Assembly (NCBI RefSeq): GCF_022348185.1
Contig: NZ_JAKRFD010000004.1
Span: forward strand, 124,001 to 188,000
Source of the DNA: Epibacterium sp. Ofav1-8
GTDB taxonomy: Bacteria > Pseudomonadota > Alphaproteobacteria > Rhodobacterales > Rhodobacteraceae
Reading direction: 5' to 3'
Length of the DNA stretch: 64,000 nt
The position numbers and the translations under genes were made by a program. This document shows, one piece after another, positions 24,672 to 32,200 of this stretch (positions are counted from its first letter, which is position 1; each line of letters begins with the position of its first letter). Below the pieces are notes generated by a model. That model did no database searches and was not told the origin of the DNA. It saw nothing but the letters and a program-made list of their open reading frames with translations.

Positions 24672-25787
24672 TTAATTCCAGAATGTTTCGTGGACGGTCG
24701 CATCGCGCATGCCGTCCGGCGTCTCAACCTCGACCCGCGTGCCCGCGTCCCAATGGGTCATCTTCACCATGCCGATGGCGACATTGGTGGTATGATCCGG
24801 CGACCATGTGGCCGAGGACACCCGCCCCACCCGGCGGCCATTGGCATAGAGCGGCCAGAACCGGTCACAGGGCGGCACCGCGTCGCCCGCAATGGCGATG
24901 GGGCGGATCTGCTGCACCGGGCCTTCCTTAGCGACCCGCAACAGGGCGTCGCGCCCGATACAGCCGATCGCCGTATGGGTGTTGCAGAAGCGGCCCAGCC
25001 CGCATTCATGCGGCGTGTTGTCGTCGGTCATATCGTTGCCGTAGCTGAGCAGACCACTTTCAATCCGCTCGATCAGGTTCGGACAACCTGCCCGCACCTC
25101 CAGATCCGCGCCCGCCTCAAACAGCCGATGCCAGAGCGGCATGCCGATGTCGCTGCCCTCAACGTAGATCTCGAAACCGCCCTGTTTCGAGTAGCCCGAG
25201 CGCGCCACCACCAGATCGCACCCCTCGAACTGATATACGCCAAAGCGAAAAAAACGGATCGCGCGCACGGTCTCGCCAAAGACGCGCGCCATCAGATCCT
25301 CGGCCTTCGGTCCCTGTATGGCGAGCGGTGAGACATCCGGCTCATCCACCAACACATCCAGCCGCCAGCCATTGGCAATGCCCTTCACCCAATAGAGAAG
25401 ATCACTGTCGGCGATTGAGATCCACCAGCGGTCCTCGGCCAGTTTCACCGCCACCGGGTCATTCAGCATGCCGCCGGTTTCATCCACGATGGGCACATAG
25501 TAGCACTGACCGGGCATCATGCCGCGCAGATCCCGTGGGGTCAGCATTTGCATCAGGCGCCCCGCATCGGGGCCGCGCAACTCCACCTGCCGCTCGCAGG
25601 CGACGTCCCAGACCTGCACATGGCGTTTGAGGTGGTGATAATCCGCCTCGACGCTGTCGAACACCGTCGGCAGAAGCATGTGATTATAGACCGTGTAGCC
25701 TTTCACACCTGCGGCCTCGACCCCGTCGGAAAACGGGGTGCGGCGCAGGCGGCGGGACAGGGAGATATTAGGTTGAATAACGGCCAT
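24672..25787 (-). CDS. dmdA: Dimethylsulfoniopropionate (DMSP) demethylase
   Basis: Transfers a methyl group from DMSP to tetrahydrofolate, giving methylmercaptopropionate and 5-methyl-THF: the entry to the demethylation route of marine bacteria. The 371-residue protein has the GcvT fold. Recognition rests on close agreement, from memory, with Roseobacter DmdA: start MAVIQPNISLSRRLRRTPFS, then YTVYNHMLLPTVFDSVE, HVQVWDVACERQVE, CYYVPIVDETGGMLNDPVAV, and ARSGYSKQGGFEIYVEG. The ATG at 25787 has an AAGGGA site; an upstream ATG at 25802 does not. Directly followed by acuI, and preceded by the DUF1326/DUF2182 genes and a GntR regulator. Confidence 0.95.
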   Translation of the reverse strand: MAVIQPNISLSRRLRRTPFSDGVEAAGVKGYTVYNHMLLPTVFDSVEADYHHLKRHVQVWDVACERQVELRGPDAGRLMQMLTPRDLRGMMPGQCYYVPIVDETGGMLNDPVAVKLAEDRWWISIADSDLLYWVKGIANGWRLDVLVDEPDVSPLAIQGPKAEDLMARVFGETVRAIRFFRFGVYQFEGCDLVVARSGYSKQGGFEIYVEGSDIGMPLWHRLFEAGADLEVRAGCPNLIERIESGLLSYGNDMTDDNTPHECGLGRFCNTHTAIGCIGRDALLRVAKEGPVQQIRPIAIAGDAVPPCDRFWPLYANGRRVGRVSSATWSPDHTTNVAIGMVKMTHWDAGTRVEVETPDGMRDATVHETFWN

Positions 25788-25856
25788 GGCGATCCCTTTC
25801 ATGGCACGAGTGTTGGGATGAGCGGCGCGCCAGTCTGGCCGCCGCCCGGTGCCACC

Positions 25857-26501
25857 TTAGCGTGGACCTTTCCAGTCGATCTGGCAGATCTCGGCAGAGC
25901 GCCCGTCAAAATCCCATACCCGGCCAAAGGCGCGCACGCGGCCCTTGGTGGCCGTGGCAACGGTGATGTCCGGGCCCATCCAGTACTCTGTGTTGGTGAC
26001 CACAATGTCCTGTTCGCTGTCGGCCCCGCCCACCGGAACGACCTCACCGTGGATCTGCTTGCCCACGATCAGGCGACGGGTCTTGCCTTCGGTTTCAAAC
26101 AGCACCGGCGCGCGCTCCGCCCCGAGGAATTCGCTCACCAACACCTTGAAGAGCCCCGTGGTTCCCCTTGCTTTTCCAGAGAAAATATCGATCAGACCAT
26201 CATAGGCCTCTTCGCTTGCGCGCTCGTCAATATAGGCCGCCGCCTTCCAGTTGCCGCGCGCCATCAGTCCCGGAATTTCCAGGATCAGCCCGACATTCAG
26301 ACCAGACAGATCGGCGTCGCCATAGTGCCCTTCATCGATGCGCACGCCCGCCCAGGCCTGACAGTAACCTTCGGTGGGCGGATGCTTGCCCAGCGACACC
26401 ACGCAGGGGCAAAAGACCGTACAGTTGCAGTTCAGGATCAGCTCTCCTTTGATCGCCCAAGGCATGAGCTCGGGCGCCGATGCGACTTGCGGATTTGCCA
26501 T
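25857..26501 (-). CDS. DUF1326 protein with CxCxxxCxC motif
   Basis: A 214-residue protein of the uncharacterised DUF1326 family. Cysteines at 25, 27, 31 and 33 (NCNCTVFCPC) make a compact CxCxxxCxC motif near the N-terminus, suggesting metal (possibly copper, iron or zinc) binding; the rest is mixed alpha/beta with no catalytic motif I know and no signal peptide. It follows a DUF2182 membrane protein by 18 bases, a pairing seen widely, so the two probably act together, perhaps a soluble metal-handling partner and a membrane component. It precedes dmdA by 69 bases. Function is not known. Confidence 0.88.
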   Translation of the reverse strand: MANPQVASAPELMPWAIKGELILNCNCTVFCPCVVSLGKHPPTEGYCQAWAGVRIDEGHYGDADLSGLNVGLILEIPGLMARGNWKAAAYIDERASEEAYDGLIDIFSGKARGTTGLFKVLVSEFLGAERAPVLFETEGKTRRLIVGKQIHGEVVPVGGADSEQDIVVTNTEYWMGPDITVATATKGRVRAFGRVWDFDGRSAEICQIDWKGPR

Positions 26502-26519
26502 GTGATTTTTCCTCCCAAT

Positions 26520-27293
26520 TCAAACAGATGTCACGAGAAGCCAAAGTCCCGACGCGCAGAGGACAGCGCCCATTGGACGGGTCAGCCAGCGCCCGATCTC
26601 GGGCAGTTTTTCCAGAACCATAAAAATCGTCGCCAGCCCCATGAAGACGAGGTTCATGACCCCACCGACAAAGGCCAGAAGCATCAGCGCCCAGCAGCAT
26701 CCCAGACAGACCGCACCGAGGCGCAAACCGTTGCGCAATGGGCCCTCCTCCCAATGCTGCATAAAGAACACCAGCGGGCGGCGGCATTTGGACAGGCAGG
26801 CGTCTTTGAGCGGCGTGAACTGGTAGCCCCCCGCAATCAGCAGAAGGACCGCCGACATGAGGGATGAGCGGCTGTCGCCAAAGACGCTGACCATATCCGC
26901 ATGGACCAGCGCCAGTTGCAGCGCGGCTGCCAGCAGCGAAAATCCGATCCAGACCATCAGATAGCCAAGAACCAGATCCCCAAACCGGGTGCCAGCCGCC
27001 GATTGGCTCAGATCATCATAGGTGGCAAAGGCTGGCAGCGCCGTGGGCGCCATCATCGCCGCCGACATCAACACCCACATCAGCGCCATCTTGCCCGCGC
27101 CTGCCGCATCCGGCGTCATGGTACACAGCGACACCCAGAAATCCGCACCATAAAGCACCCCCGCATCGCGCATCTCCGCGGGCACCGACATGGCAAACAA
27201 CGCAGCCCAGGCCAGCAGAATACCGCCAAAGAGCAAGAGCCAATGCAGGCCGCTCATCTGGCGAATACTCTCTGTCAGGCGCGTTTTCAGCAT
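26520..27293 (-). CDS. DUF2182 integral membrane protein
   Basis: A 257-residue membrane protein of the uncharacterised DUF2182 family, sometimes labelled a predicted metal-binding integral membrane protein. It has six or so hydrophobic stretches, beginning SGLHWLLLFGGILLAWAALF, with MALMWVLMSAAMMAPTALPA (a Met-rich helix) and a Cys segment KDACLSKCRRPLVFF, then GAVCLGCCWALMLLAFVGG. The paired cysteines, Met-rich helix and His between them could bind metal. First gene of the minus-strand run; its start faces the GntR gene across a 124-base region with an inverted repeat. Confidence 0.88.
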   Translation of the reverse strand: MLKTRLTESIRQMSGLHWLLLFGGILLAWAALFAMSVPAEMRDAGVLYGADFWVSLCTMTPDAAGAGKMALMWVLMSAAMMAPTALPAFATYDDLSQSAAGTRFGDLVLGYLMVWIGFSLLAAALQLALVHADMVSVFGDSRSSLMSAVLLLIAGGYQFTPLKDACLSKCRRPLVFFMQHWEEGPLRNGLRLGAVCLGCCWALMLLAFVGGVMNLVFMGLATIFMVLEKLPEIGRWLTRPMGAVLCASGLWLLVTSV

Positions 27294-27349
27294 GGCTTTT
27301 GCGATGACCTCCCCGTATCGCTGCGACTCGATAGCTCTTGTGAATCAAA

Positions 27350-27373
27350 TGTCAGACTTTTAAATGTCTGACA
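27350..27373. promoter_or_regulatory. Candidate GntR operator in the DUF2182/gntR divergent promoter
   Basis: TGTCAGAC (27350-27357) and GTCTGACA (27366-27373) form an 8-bp inverted repeat with an 8-base A/T spacer. AAATGTC(A/T)GAC also occurs twice as a direct repeat 15 bases apart, each half resembling the short palindromes bound by FadR-type GntR regulators. Confidence 0.6.
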
Positions 27374-27417
27374 AATAAAATTTCCCGACACCCCATCTGA
27401 CGTGAGGGCAAACCGTT

Positions 27418-28149
27418 TTGAAGATCGACCCAAACAGCACCGCAGATCTCTCTGCCCAGATTGCCACGGCCCTTCGTGATGCCATTGTTGCAGGCGATCT
27501 GATCGTCGACGAACGCCTGCCCTCGGAATCGGAATTGGCCGAGCAATTTCAAGTGTCTCGCGCAACCGTACGAGAAGGTTTGAAACGCCTCGCCGCGCAA
27601 TCCCTGATCCGCACCCAACGCGGCGCAACCGGTGGGGCCTTCGTCAACCGTCTCAGTTTCGAGGACGCCTACAGCCAGCAGATCACCACCTCGACGCTGC
27701 TCTTGAGCATGAACGCCGTAAGCTTCGACACCGCCTGCGAGGCCCGATATGCGCTGGAACGGGCCTGCGCGCCGCTTTCGGCCAGCCGCCGCACCGCAGA
27801 TCAGCTTGCGACCATGCGGGCAGAGATCTTTCGCCAGGGCCAACCCGGCCTCACGGATGAGGCCTTTTGTGCGTCAGATGTGGCCTTTCATCGCGCGTTG
27901 GTGGATGGGGCGCATAATCCGGTGCTATCCTATCAGCTTGCCGGTGCGGTGGAGGCGATGCAGCCGCTGATGAACATGATCACCTTCACAGCGCGGGATC
28001 GCGCCACCATCCTTGCGCTGCACACCAGCATCACCGATGCCATTGAAGCCGGCAATGGAGACGCAGCCGTCGCGGGCCTCAGCGCGCTGGAGGAGGAAAC
28101 ACGAAACCTCGCCGCCGATGTCTTTGCCCGCCGCGCGGCAAAGCGCTGA
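27418..28149 (+). CDS. GntR family regulator, FCD (FadR-like) type
   Basis: A 243-residue transcription factor: an N-terminal winged helix-turn-helix (LPSESELAEQFQVSRATVRE, about residues 35-54) and a C-terminal FCD ligand domain (about 90-230). The start is a TTG, preceded by GAGGG; no nearby ATG exists in frame. It is divergent from DUF2182-DUF1326-dmdA-acuI, with the inverted repeat between them, so it probably controls that run and itself. From memory, a GntR gene adjoins dmdA in Ruegeria pomeroyi. The ligand is unknown; a DMSP-pathway product is a fair guess. Confidence 0.88.
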   Translation: MKIDPNSTADLSAQIATALRDAIVAGDLIVDERLPSESELAEQFQVSRATVREGLKRLAAQSLIRTQRGATGGAFVNRLSFEDAYSQQITTSTLLLSMNAVSFDTACEARYALERACAPLSASRRTADQLATMRAEIFRQGQPGLTDEAFCASDVAFHRALVDGAHNPVLSYQLAGAVEAMQPLMNMITFTARDRATILALHTSITDAIEAGNGDAAVAGLSALEEETRNLAADVFARRAAKR

Positions 28150-28163
28150 CCCTCTTCATCTTC

Positions 28164-28203
28164 TTTCAAATATCCCCGCCGGAGGCCACGCGCGTCAGCG
28201 CGT
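28164..28203. repeat. Intergenic motif TTTCAAATATCCCCGCCGG plus short palindrome
   Basis: The 28164-28186 segment (ATATCCCCGCCGGAGGC core) is a sequence I associate, from memory, with many Rhodobacteraceae intergenic regions. It is followed by ACGCGC-GTCA-GCGCGT (28188-28203). Together they may terminate the GntR gene. Confidence 0.4.
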
Positions 28204-28213
28204 CAATTCCCCC

Positions 28214-28242
28214 TTTAACTCCACAGTGAACCACCCTATATT
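28214..28242 (+). promoter_or_regulatory. Promoter of ssrA
   Basis: TTTAAC (28214-28219), a 17-base spacer and TATATT (28237-28242) lie just ahead of the tmRNA acceptor piece. Predicted start is near 28249. Confidence 0.5.
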
Positions 28243-28248
28243 CGGTGT

Positions 28249-28562
28249 GTTCCTTCGGGAACTATGGACATAAACGCGCTCGTAATAAGCGGATCGGACC
28301 CGGGGGCGGTACCCGGCGGCTCCACCAAATATCCTTCGTTTGGGGATTATGGGGCCGAAATAGGATCGACGGACGTCTAAAGGGGTTAGCTTTGTCTCGG
28401 CTGTCTGCCACCGTTACCGGCGAAAACAGTACAATTGCAAACGACAATCGTGCTCCGGTTGCTCTGGCTGCGTAAGCAGTCCGAGTCGAACCGACTTTAA
28501 GCCCTAGCGCCTAGCCGCGTTAGGCGGGGTTCGCAGGTACCTGGCAACAGAAACCTGCACTT
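28249..28562 (+). ncRNA. ssrA: Split (permuted) tmRNA
   Basis: The tmRNA that rescues stalled ribosomes. The gene is circularly permuted, as in alphaproteobacteria: the acceptor piece comes first and ends with CGGCTCC-A-CCA at 28327, with T-arm CCGGG-loop-CCCGG just before it; a short spacer to about 28350 is removed; the coding piece begins GGGGCCG at 28351, which pairs with the acceptor end. The tag frame at 28437-28475 encodes ANDNRAPVALAA and a stop. Downstream pseudoknot stems (GCCTA/TAGGC; GCAGGT/ACCTGC) run to about 28560. The outer ends are approximate. Its adaptor gene sspB lies 2.2 kb downstream. Confidence 0.93.
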
Positions 28563-28772
28563 CACTCCCGCGCCGCACCTCATACACCGATTGGCCGCAT
28601 CATGTGGCGTGGCAGCCGCTTCACGCGCCCTGCCCAAGTGGCCGCGTGACCGCACCTCAATATTTCACGGTGTCTTTACGGCTTATATCACACTCTGCTC
28701 TCGACTTTCCCTGCGCTTGCGCTGTAGGGGAGCGCCTTCACGCTCATAGAGACATCTGAAGCACATCTATCC

Positions 28773-29207
28773 ATGACGAACAGCGCCCTCCTGCAACTTT
28801 GGTTCGAAGAAGTCTGGAACAAGGACAACCTCGAAATAATCGACGATTTGCTGGACCCTGACGTGGTCTTCAATGGCGCGCTGGATTCCGTCGTTTCTCC
28901 GGGCGTGGACTACAAGGAAGTCGTCACCGCAATGAAGGCGTTGCTGGATCAGCCGCAGGTGACCATTACCCACAGTCTTGACGATGGCGACCTGTGCATG
29001 GTGCGGGTCAAGGTCGAGGCGCTGGATCACAGCCATACCCGCAAGCTGGATTTCACCGGCCAGATGATGGTGCGGGTGCGCAATGGCAAGTTCTGCGAAT
29101 TCTATTCCAATTTCGACTACCTGCGCATGTTTGAACAGCTCGGGCAACTGCCCGCCGATTCCCTGCCCGTCTGCCTGACCGGCGCCCGCCTGACCTGGTC
29201 AGATTAA
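28773..29207 (+). CDS. SnoaL/NTF2-like protein
   Basis: A 144-residue protein of the SnoaL-like (NTF2) fold: a helix-rich start MTNSALLQLWFEEVWNKDN, then DDLLDPDVVFNG and the beta-sheet part with VEALDHSHTRKLDFTG. The family includes polyketide cyclases, ester cyclases and many uncharacterised small-molecule binding proteins. No active-site motif can be assigned. It sits alone between tmRNA and the chromate transporter. The stop overlaps a short tandem repeat. Confidence 0.75.
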   Translation: MTNSALLQLWFEEVWNKDNLEIIDDLLDPDVVFNGALDSVVSPGVDYKEVVTAMKALLDQPQVTITHSLDDGDLCMVRVKVEALDHSHTRKLDFTGQMMVRVRNGKFCEFYSNFDYLRMFEQLGQLPADSLPVCLTGARLTWSD

Positions 29208-29245
29208 TCCGGGCAGATTGATCCAGACAGACTGATCCGGGCAGA
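29204..29245 (+). repeat. Three tandem copies of a 14-base unit
   Basis: TTAATCCGGGCAGA, TTGATCCAGACAGA and CTGATCCGGGCAGA follow one another at 29204, 29218 and 29232, overlapping the stop of the SnoaL-like gene. Short and imperfect, with no known role. Confidence 0.7.
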
Positions 29246-29379
29246 CTGTCGCCCCTGCCCCGAACCAGCCCCATCGATAGGCCCCTGCGCCGACGCTCCG
29301 TGGACAAAGATCGCCAAAGCGCTGGTCTTGATACGGTGCTCTGTTACAACGGCGCCGGAGCGGGAATCAGGGACGCGGG

Positions 29380-30666
29380 ATGCCGGACGACGCCAGATCA
29401 ACAGAGCCCTGTCCCAGCTGGACGCGGCTGTTTCACTGTTTCGGCCTGATCGGGCTGCTCAGCTTTGGCGGACCGGCGGCGCAGATCGCCCTGATGCACC
29501 GCGAACTTGTCGACCGGCATGGCTGGCTCAACGAGGACCAGTTTCTGCGCGGTCTGTCCTTCTGCATGCTGCTGCCCGGCCCCGAAGCGATGCAACTGGC
29601 GACCTACGCCGGCTGGCGGTTGCGCGGCATCGCCGGAGGGTTGCTGGCCGGCAGCCTTTTCATCCTGCCCGGCGCCCTGGTGATCGCCGCGCTTGTCTGG
29701 CTCTATGTCTCCTTCGGCACCCTGCCCGCGGTCCAGGCGGCCTTTCTGGGTATCAAAGCCGCAGTGGTCGTCATTGTCCTTCAGGCCCTCTGGCGGATCT
29801 CGCGCAAGGCGCTGAAAACCGCCGCGGCCTGGGCGCTGGCCCTGGGCGGCTTTGTGGCGATCTTCGCGCTGGATCTGCCGTTTCCGCTGGTCGTGCTCGG
29901 CGCCGGGGTGATCGGCCTGATCGGCCGGACCGCACCGCAGGACGACCTGGCACCGCATCTGTCGGTGCCAGCCAACCACTGGCGCACCATCGTGATCTGG
30001 GCGGGTCTCTGGCTGCTGCCGCTGCTGGCGCTGAGCCTGTCGGGCGCCACGTTTCTTGCCACGATCGGATGGTTTTTTGCAAAGCTGGCCGTGGTCACCT
30101 TTGGTGGCGCCTATGCCGTGCTGGCCTATATGACCCAAACCGTCGTCACCACCCATGGCTGGATCACCACCGGCCAGATGATTGACGCGCTGGGGCTGGC
30201 GGAAACCACGCCCGGCCCGCTTGTGCTGGTCACACAGTTCATCGCCATGCTCGCCGGGGCACAGACAGGCGGCGCGGCAACCGCGCTGGCCGCCGGGGCT
30301 GTGGCGCTCTGGGCCACCTTCACGCCGTGCTTCCTGTGGATCTTTGCCGCGGCCCCCTATGTCGAACGCCTGACGCACCACCCCCGTTTGCGCGGCGCCC
30401 TGAACGCCATCACCGCCGCCGTTGCCGGCATGATGCTCAATCTCTCGGTGTGGTTCCTGCTCCACCTGCTGTTTCGTAGTCTGGACGAGATCCAGCTCGG
30501 TCCCATCGGCCTGCCGGCCCCCGCATTGCAGAGCCTTGACCCACGTGCGGTAGCACTGGCATTGATGGCTCCGGTCCTGGCCATTGCCCTGCGCGGCCGC
30601 ATCCTCTGGTTGCTGGCAGCCATGGCATGTCTCGGGCTGATTGCCGATAGCTTCACGCTGGGCTAA
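29380..30666 (+). CDS. chrA: Chromate transporter (CHR family)
   Basis: A 428-residue inner-membrane protein with two homologous CHR halves, as in ChrA. Half one begins FHCFGLIGLLSFGGPAAQIA and has MLLPGPEAMQLATYAGW; half two begins FFAKLAVVTFGGAYAVLAYM and has GLAETTPGPLVLVTQFIAM. These FGGP/PGP motifs are the family hallmark. The long two-domain form exports chromate (usually). No chrB or chrR is adjacent, so the regulation and real substrate are open. The stop is 115 bases before sspB. Confidence 0.93.
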   Translation: MPDDARSTEPCPSWTRLFHCFGLIGLLSFGGPAAQIALMHRELVDRHGWLNEDQFLRGLSFCMLLPGPEAMQLATYAGWRLRGIAGGLLAGSLFILPGALVIAALVWLYVSFGTLPAVQAAFLGIKAAVVVIVLQALWRISRKALKTAAAWALALGGFVAIFALDLPFPLVVLGAGVIGLIGRTAPQDDLAPHLSVPANHWRTIVIWAGLWLLPLLALSLSGATFLATIGWFFAKLAVVTFGGAYAVLAYMTQTVVTTHGWITTGQMIDALGLAETTPGPLVLVTQFIAMLAGAQTGGAATALAAGAVALWATFTPCFLWIFAAAPYVERLTHHPRLRGALNAITAAVAGMMLNLSVWFLLHLLFRSLDEIQLGPIGLPAPALQSLDPRAVALALMAPVLAIALRGRILWLLAAMACLGLIADSFTLG

Positions 30667-30781
30667 AGACTGCCGCCTTGGCTTGCAATGCCTTCAAAAT
30701 AGGTCCAAAACTGAAGAGGAACGGGTGTGGGACCCGCTGTTGGAGCCAAGCCCGCACCTGCCAATAACAAAGGGTGAGACG

Positions 30782-31261
30782 ATGTCCCGTCAGATCGATT
30801 ATGGAAACCTGATGCATCGTGCCATGCGGGGCCTGATCCGCAATGTCCTCGATGACGTTGCCGCCAACGGGTTGCCGGGGGCTCATCACTTCTTCATCAC
30901 CTTCGACACCTCGCATCCGGATGCCGAGCTGGCAGATTGGCTGTCGGACCGCTACCCGGGCGAGATGACGGTGGTCATGCAGCACTGGTTCGACAATCTC
31001 GACGTGGGCGAAGAGGGGTTCGCGGTGACGCTGAATTTCGGCGATGCGCCGGAGCCGCTTTATATCCCCTATGACGCGATCAAGACCTTTGTCGATCCGT
31101 CGGTGGAATTCGGGCTGCGGTTTGAAAGTGCCGCCGAGGATGATGACGAGGACTTGCCGCCGCTGGAAGTGGCCAGCGACCTGCCCGATGATGAGGAGGA
31201 AGACGTGTCCGACACCAAGAAGGATGCCGATGTGGTCTCCCTCGACAGTTTTCGCAAATAG
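30782..31261 (+). CDS. sspB: ClpXP adaptor SspB (alpha type)
   Basis: A 159-residue alphaproteobacterial SspB. The substrate-binding fold occupies residues 1-115 (start MSRQIDYGNLMHRAMRGLIR; FFITFDTSHPDAELADWL; MTVVMQHWFDNLDV), followed by an acidic, disordered linker (DDDEDLPPLEV...DDEEEDVSD) and a short C-terminal segment ending DVVSLDSFRK that probably contacts ClpX. SspB tethers ssrA-tagged proteins to ClpXP. It lies 2.2 kb from the tmRNA gene, with the chromate transporter between them. Confidence 0.93.
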   Translation: MSRQIDYGNLMHRAMRGLIRNVLDDVAANGLPGAHHFFITFDTSHPDAELADWLSDRYPGEMTVVMQHWFDNLDVGEEGFAVTLNFGDAPEPLYIPYDAIKTFVDPSVEFGLRFESAAEDDDEDLPPLEVASDLPDDEEEDVSDTKKDADVVSLDSFRK

Positions 31262-31307
31262 TCAGTGTCGAGGCGCCGCCCCCGCGCGCGCCGCCCAACG
31301 AATGCAG

Positions 31308-31341
31308 AACGGCGCCCGGCCATAGGCCGCGGCGCCGTTTT
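31308..31341. terminator. Terminator between sspB and the convergent exported-protein gene
   Basis: AACGGCGCC (31308-31316) and GGCGCCGTT (31331-31339) form a 9-bp stem followed by TTG. It lies between two convergent stops and may work on both. Confidence 0.65.
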
Positions 31342-31370
31342 GAATGACGGTCGGATCACCGCGCGCCGGG

Positions 31371-31913
31371 TTATTCGCGGGTCAGGAAGGTCGAGACCGT
31401 GCGCGATGGCAGGCCGTTGCGGTGCAGCGAGAAATCCAGCCTCAAGCCCCCATCTGCAAGGGTGCGGTCATATTGCTGCATCAGGTAGTCGCCGTTTTCC
31501 GCCACATAGAGCGAGAACACGGTAAGCGTATCATCAATCACCCGCGCCCAGACAAAGGGTTCGCCCTTCATCGGGTTCATCTGCACGGTGTGACCAAACA
31601 CATTGGTCTTCATCGCCGCTGCAAACACGCCCCGTCGCTCGGTCGGCTGAAACTCGATTTCGTAGGACTTCGTCTTTTTGCGCCCGTCCGCCCGGCGGAT
31701 CGCGGTGCTCCATTGCACTTCGAACCCATTGTAGGTTTCACCGATGGTGACGCTCATGTCGCGTTGCTCGATCGACCCATCCAGTTGCTCGACCTCGGCA
31801 TTGCCGGAATACTTGCCGACAAACCGCCGCAGGTCAGCGTTGGCATAGGCGGCCTGCGTTGCCAGCACCACCGCCGCAAGAATGGCAAGGCCCCACAGCA
31901 AGAGACGTGTCAT
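31371..31913 (-). CDS. Exported protein, unknown function
   Basis: A 180-residue protein opening MTRLLLWGLAILAAVVLATQ with a Sec signal peptide; predicted cleavage after AYA. The mature part is beta-rich (KYSGNAEVEQLDG, DMSVTIGETYNGFEVQWSTA, ...YDRTLADGGLRLDFSLHRNG). An ATG at 31955 would add 14 residues and has a more distant AGGAG; I prefer 31913 for the signal peptide. I do not recognise the family; it resembles small periplasmic conserved hypothetical proteins. It is convergent with sspB and divergent from fumC. Confidence 0.7.
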   Translation of the reverse strand: MTRLLLWGLAILAAVVLATQAAYANADLRRFVGKYSGNAEVEQLDGSIEQRDMSVTIGETYNGFEVQWSTAIRRADGRKKTKSYEIEFQPTERRGVFAAAMKTNVFGHTVQMNPMKGEPFVWARVIDDTLTVFSLYVAENGDYLMQQYDRTLADGGLRLDFSLHRNGLPSRTVSTFLTRE

Positions 31914-32109
31914 GTCAGGCAGGGCCCTGGTGCGGCGGATGGTGATACTGTGCATATCGCGGGTTCGAGCTCCTGTTGAATGGCGGTCTGGCGACTCTCT
32001 TTTGATGTAATCTATGCATCTTGCCCAAACTGGCAATGGCACTTGCGGAATTGCGGCAGTATACCGACCGCTGAGGACCCGATGCTCCGGGCATCACCAC
32101 GCAGAACAA

Positions 32110-32138
32110 TTGCGTCAGGCGGCCAGCCCGGGTAAACG
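32110..32138 (+). promoter_or_regulatory. Possible fumC promoter
   Basis: TTGCGT (32110-32115) and TAAACG (32133-32138) are 17 bases apart. A 7-bp hairpin (CCACTTG/CAAGTGG, 32154-32174) lies in the leader before the start at 32201. A weak match. Confidence 0.3.
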
Positions 32139-32200
32139 GCATACATCAGTATACCACTTGCATGCGCCAAGTGGCCGAACCAGCGACGGAGACAGACACA

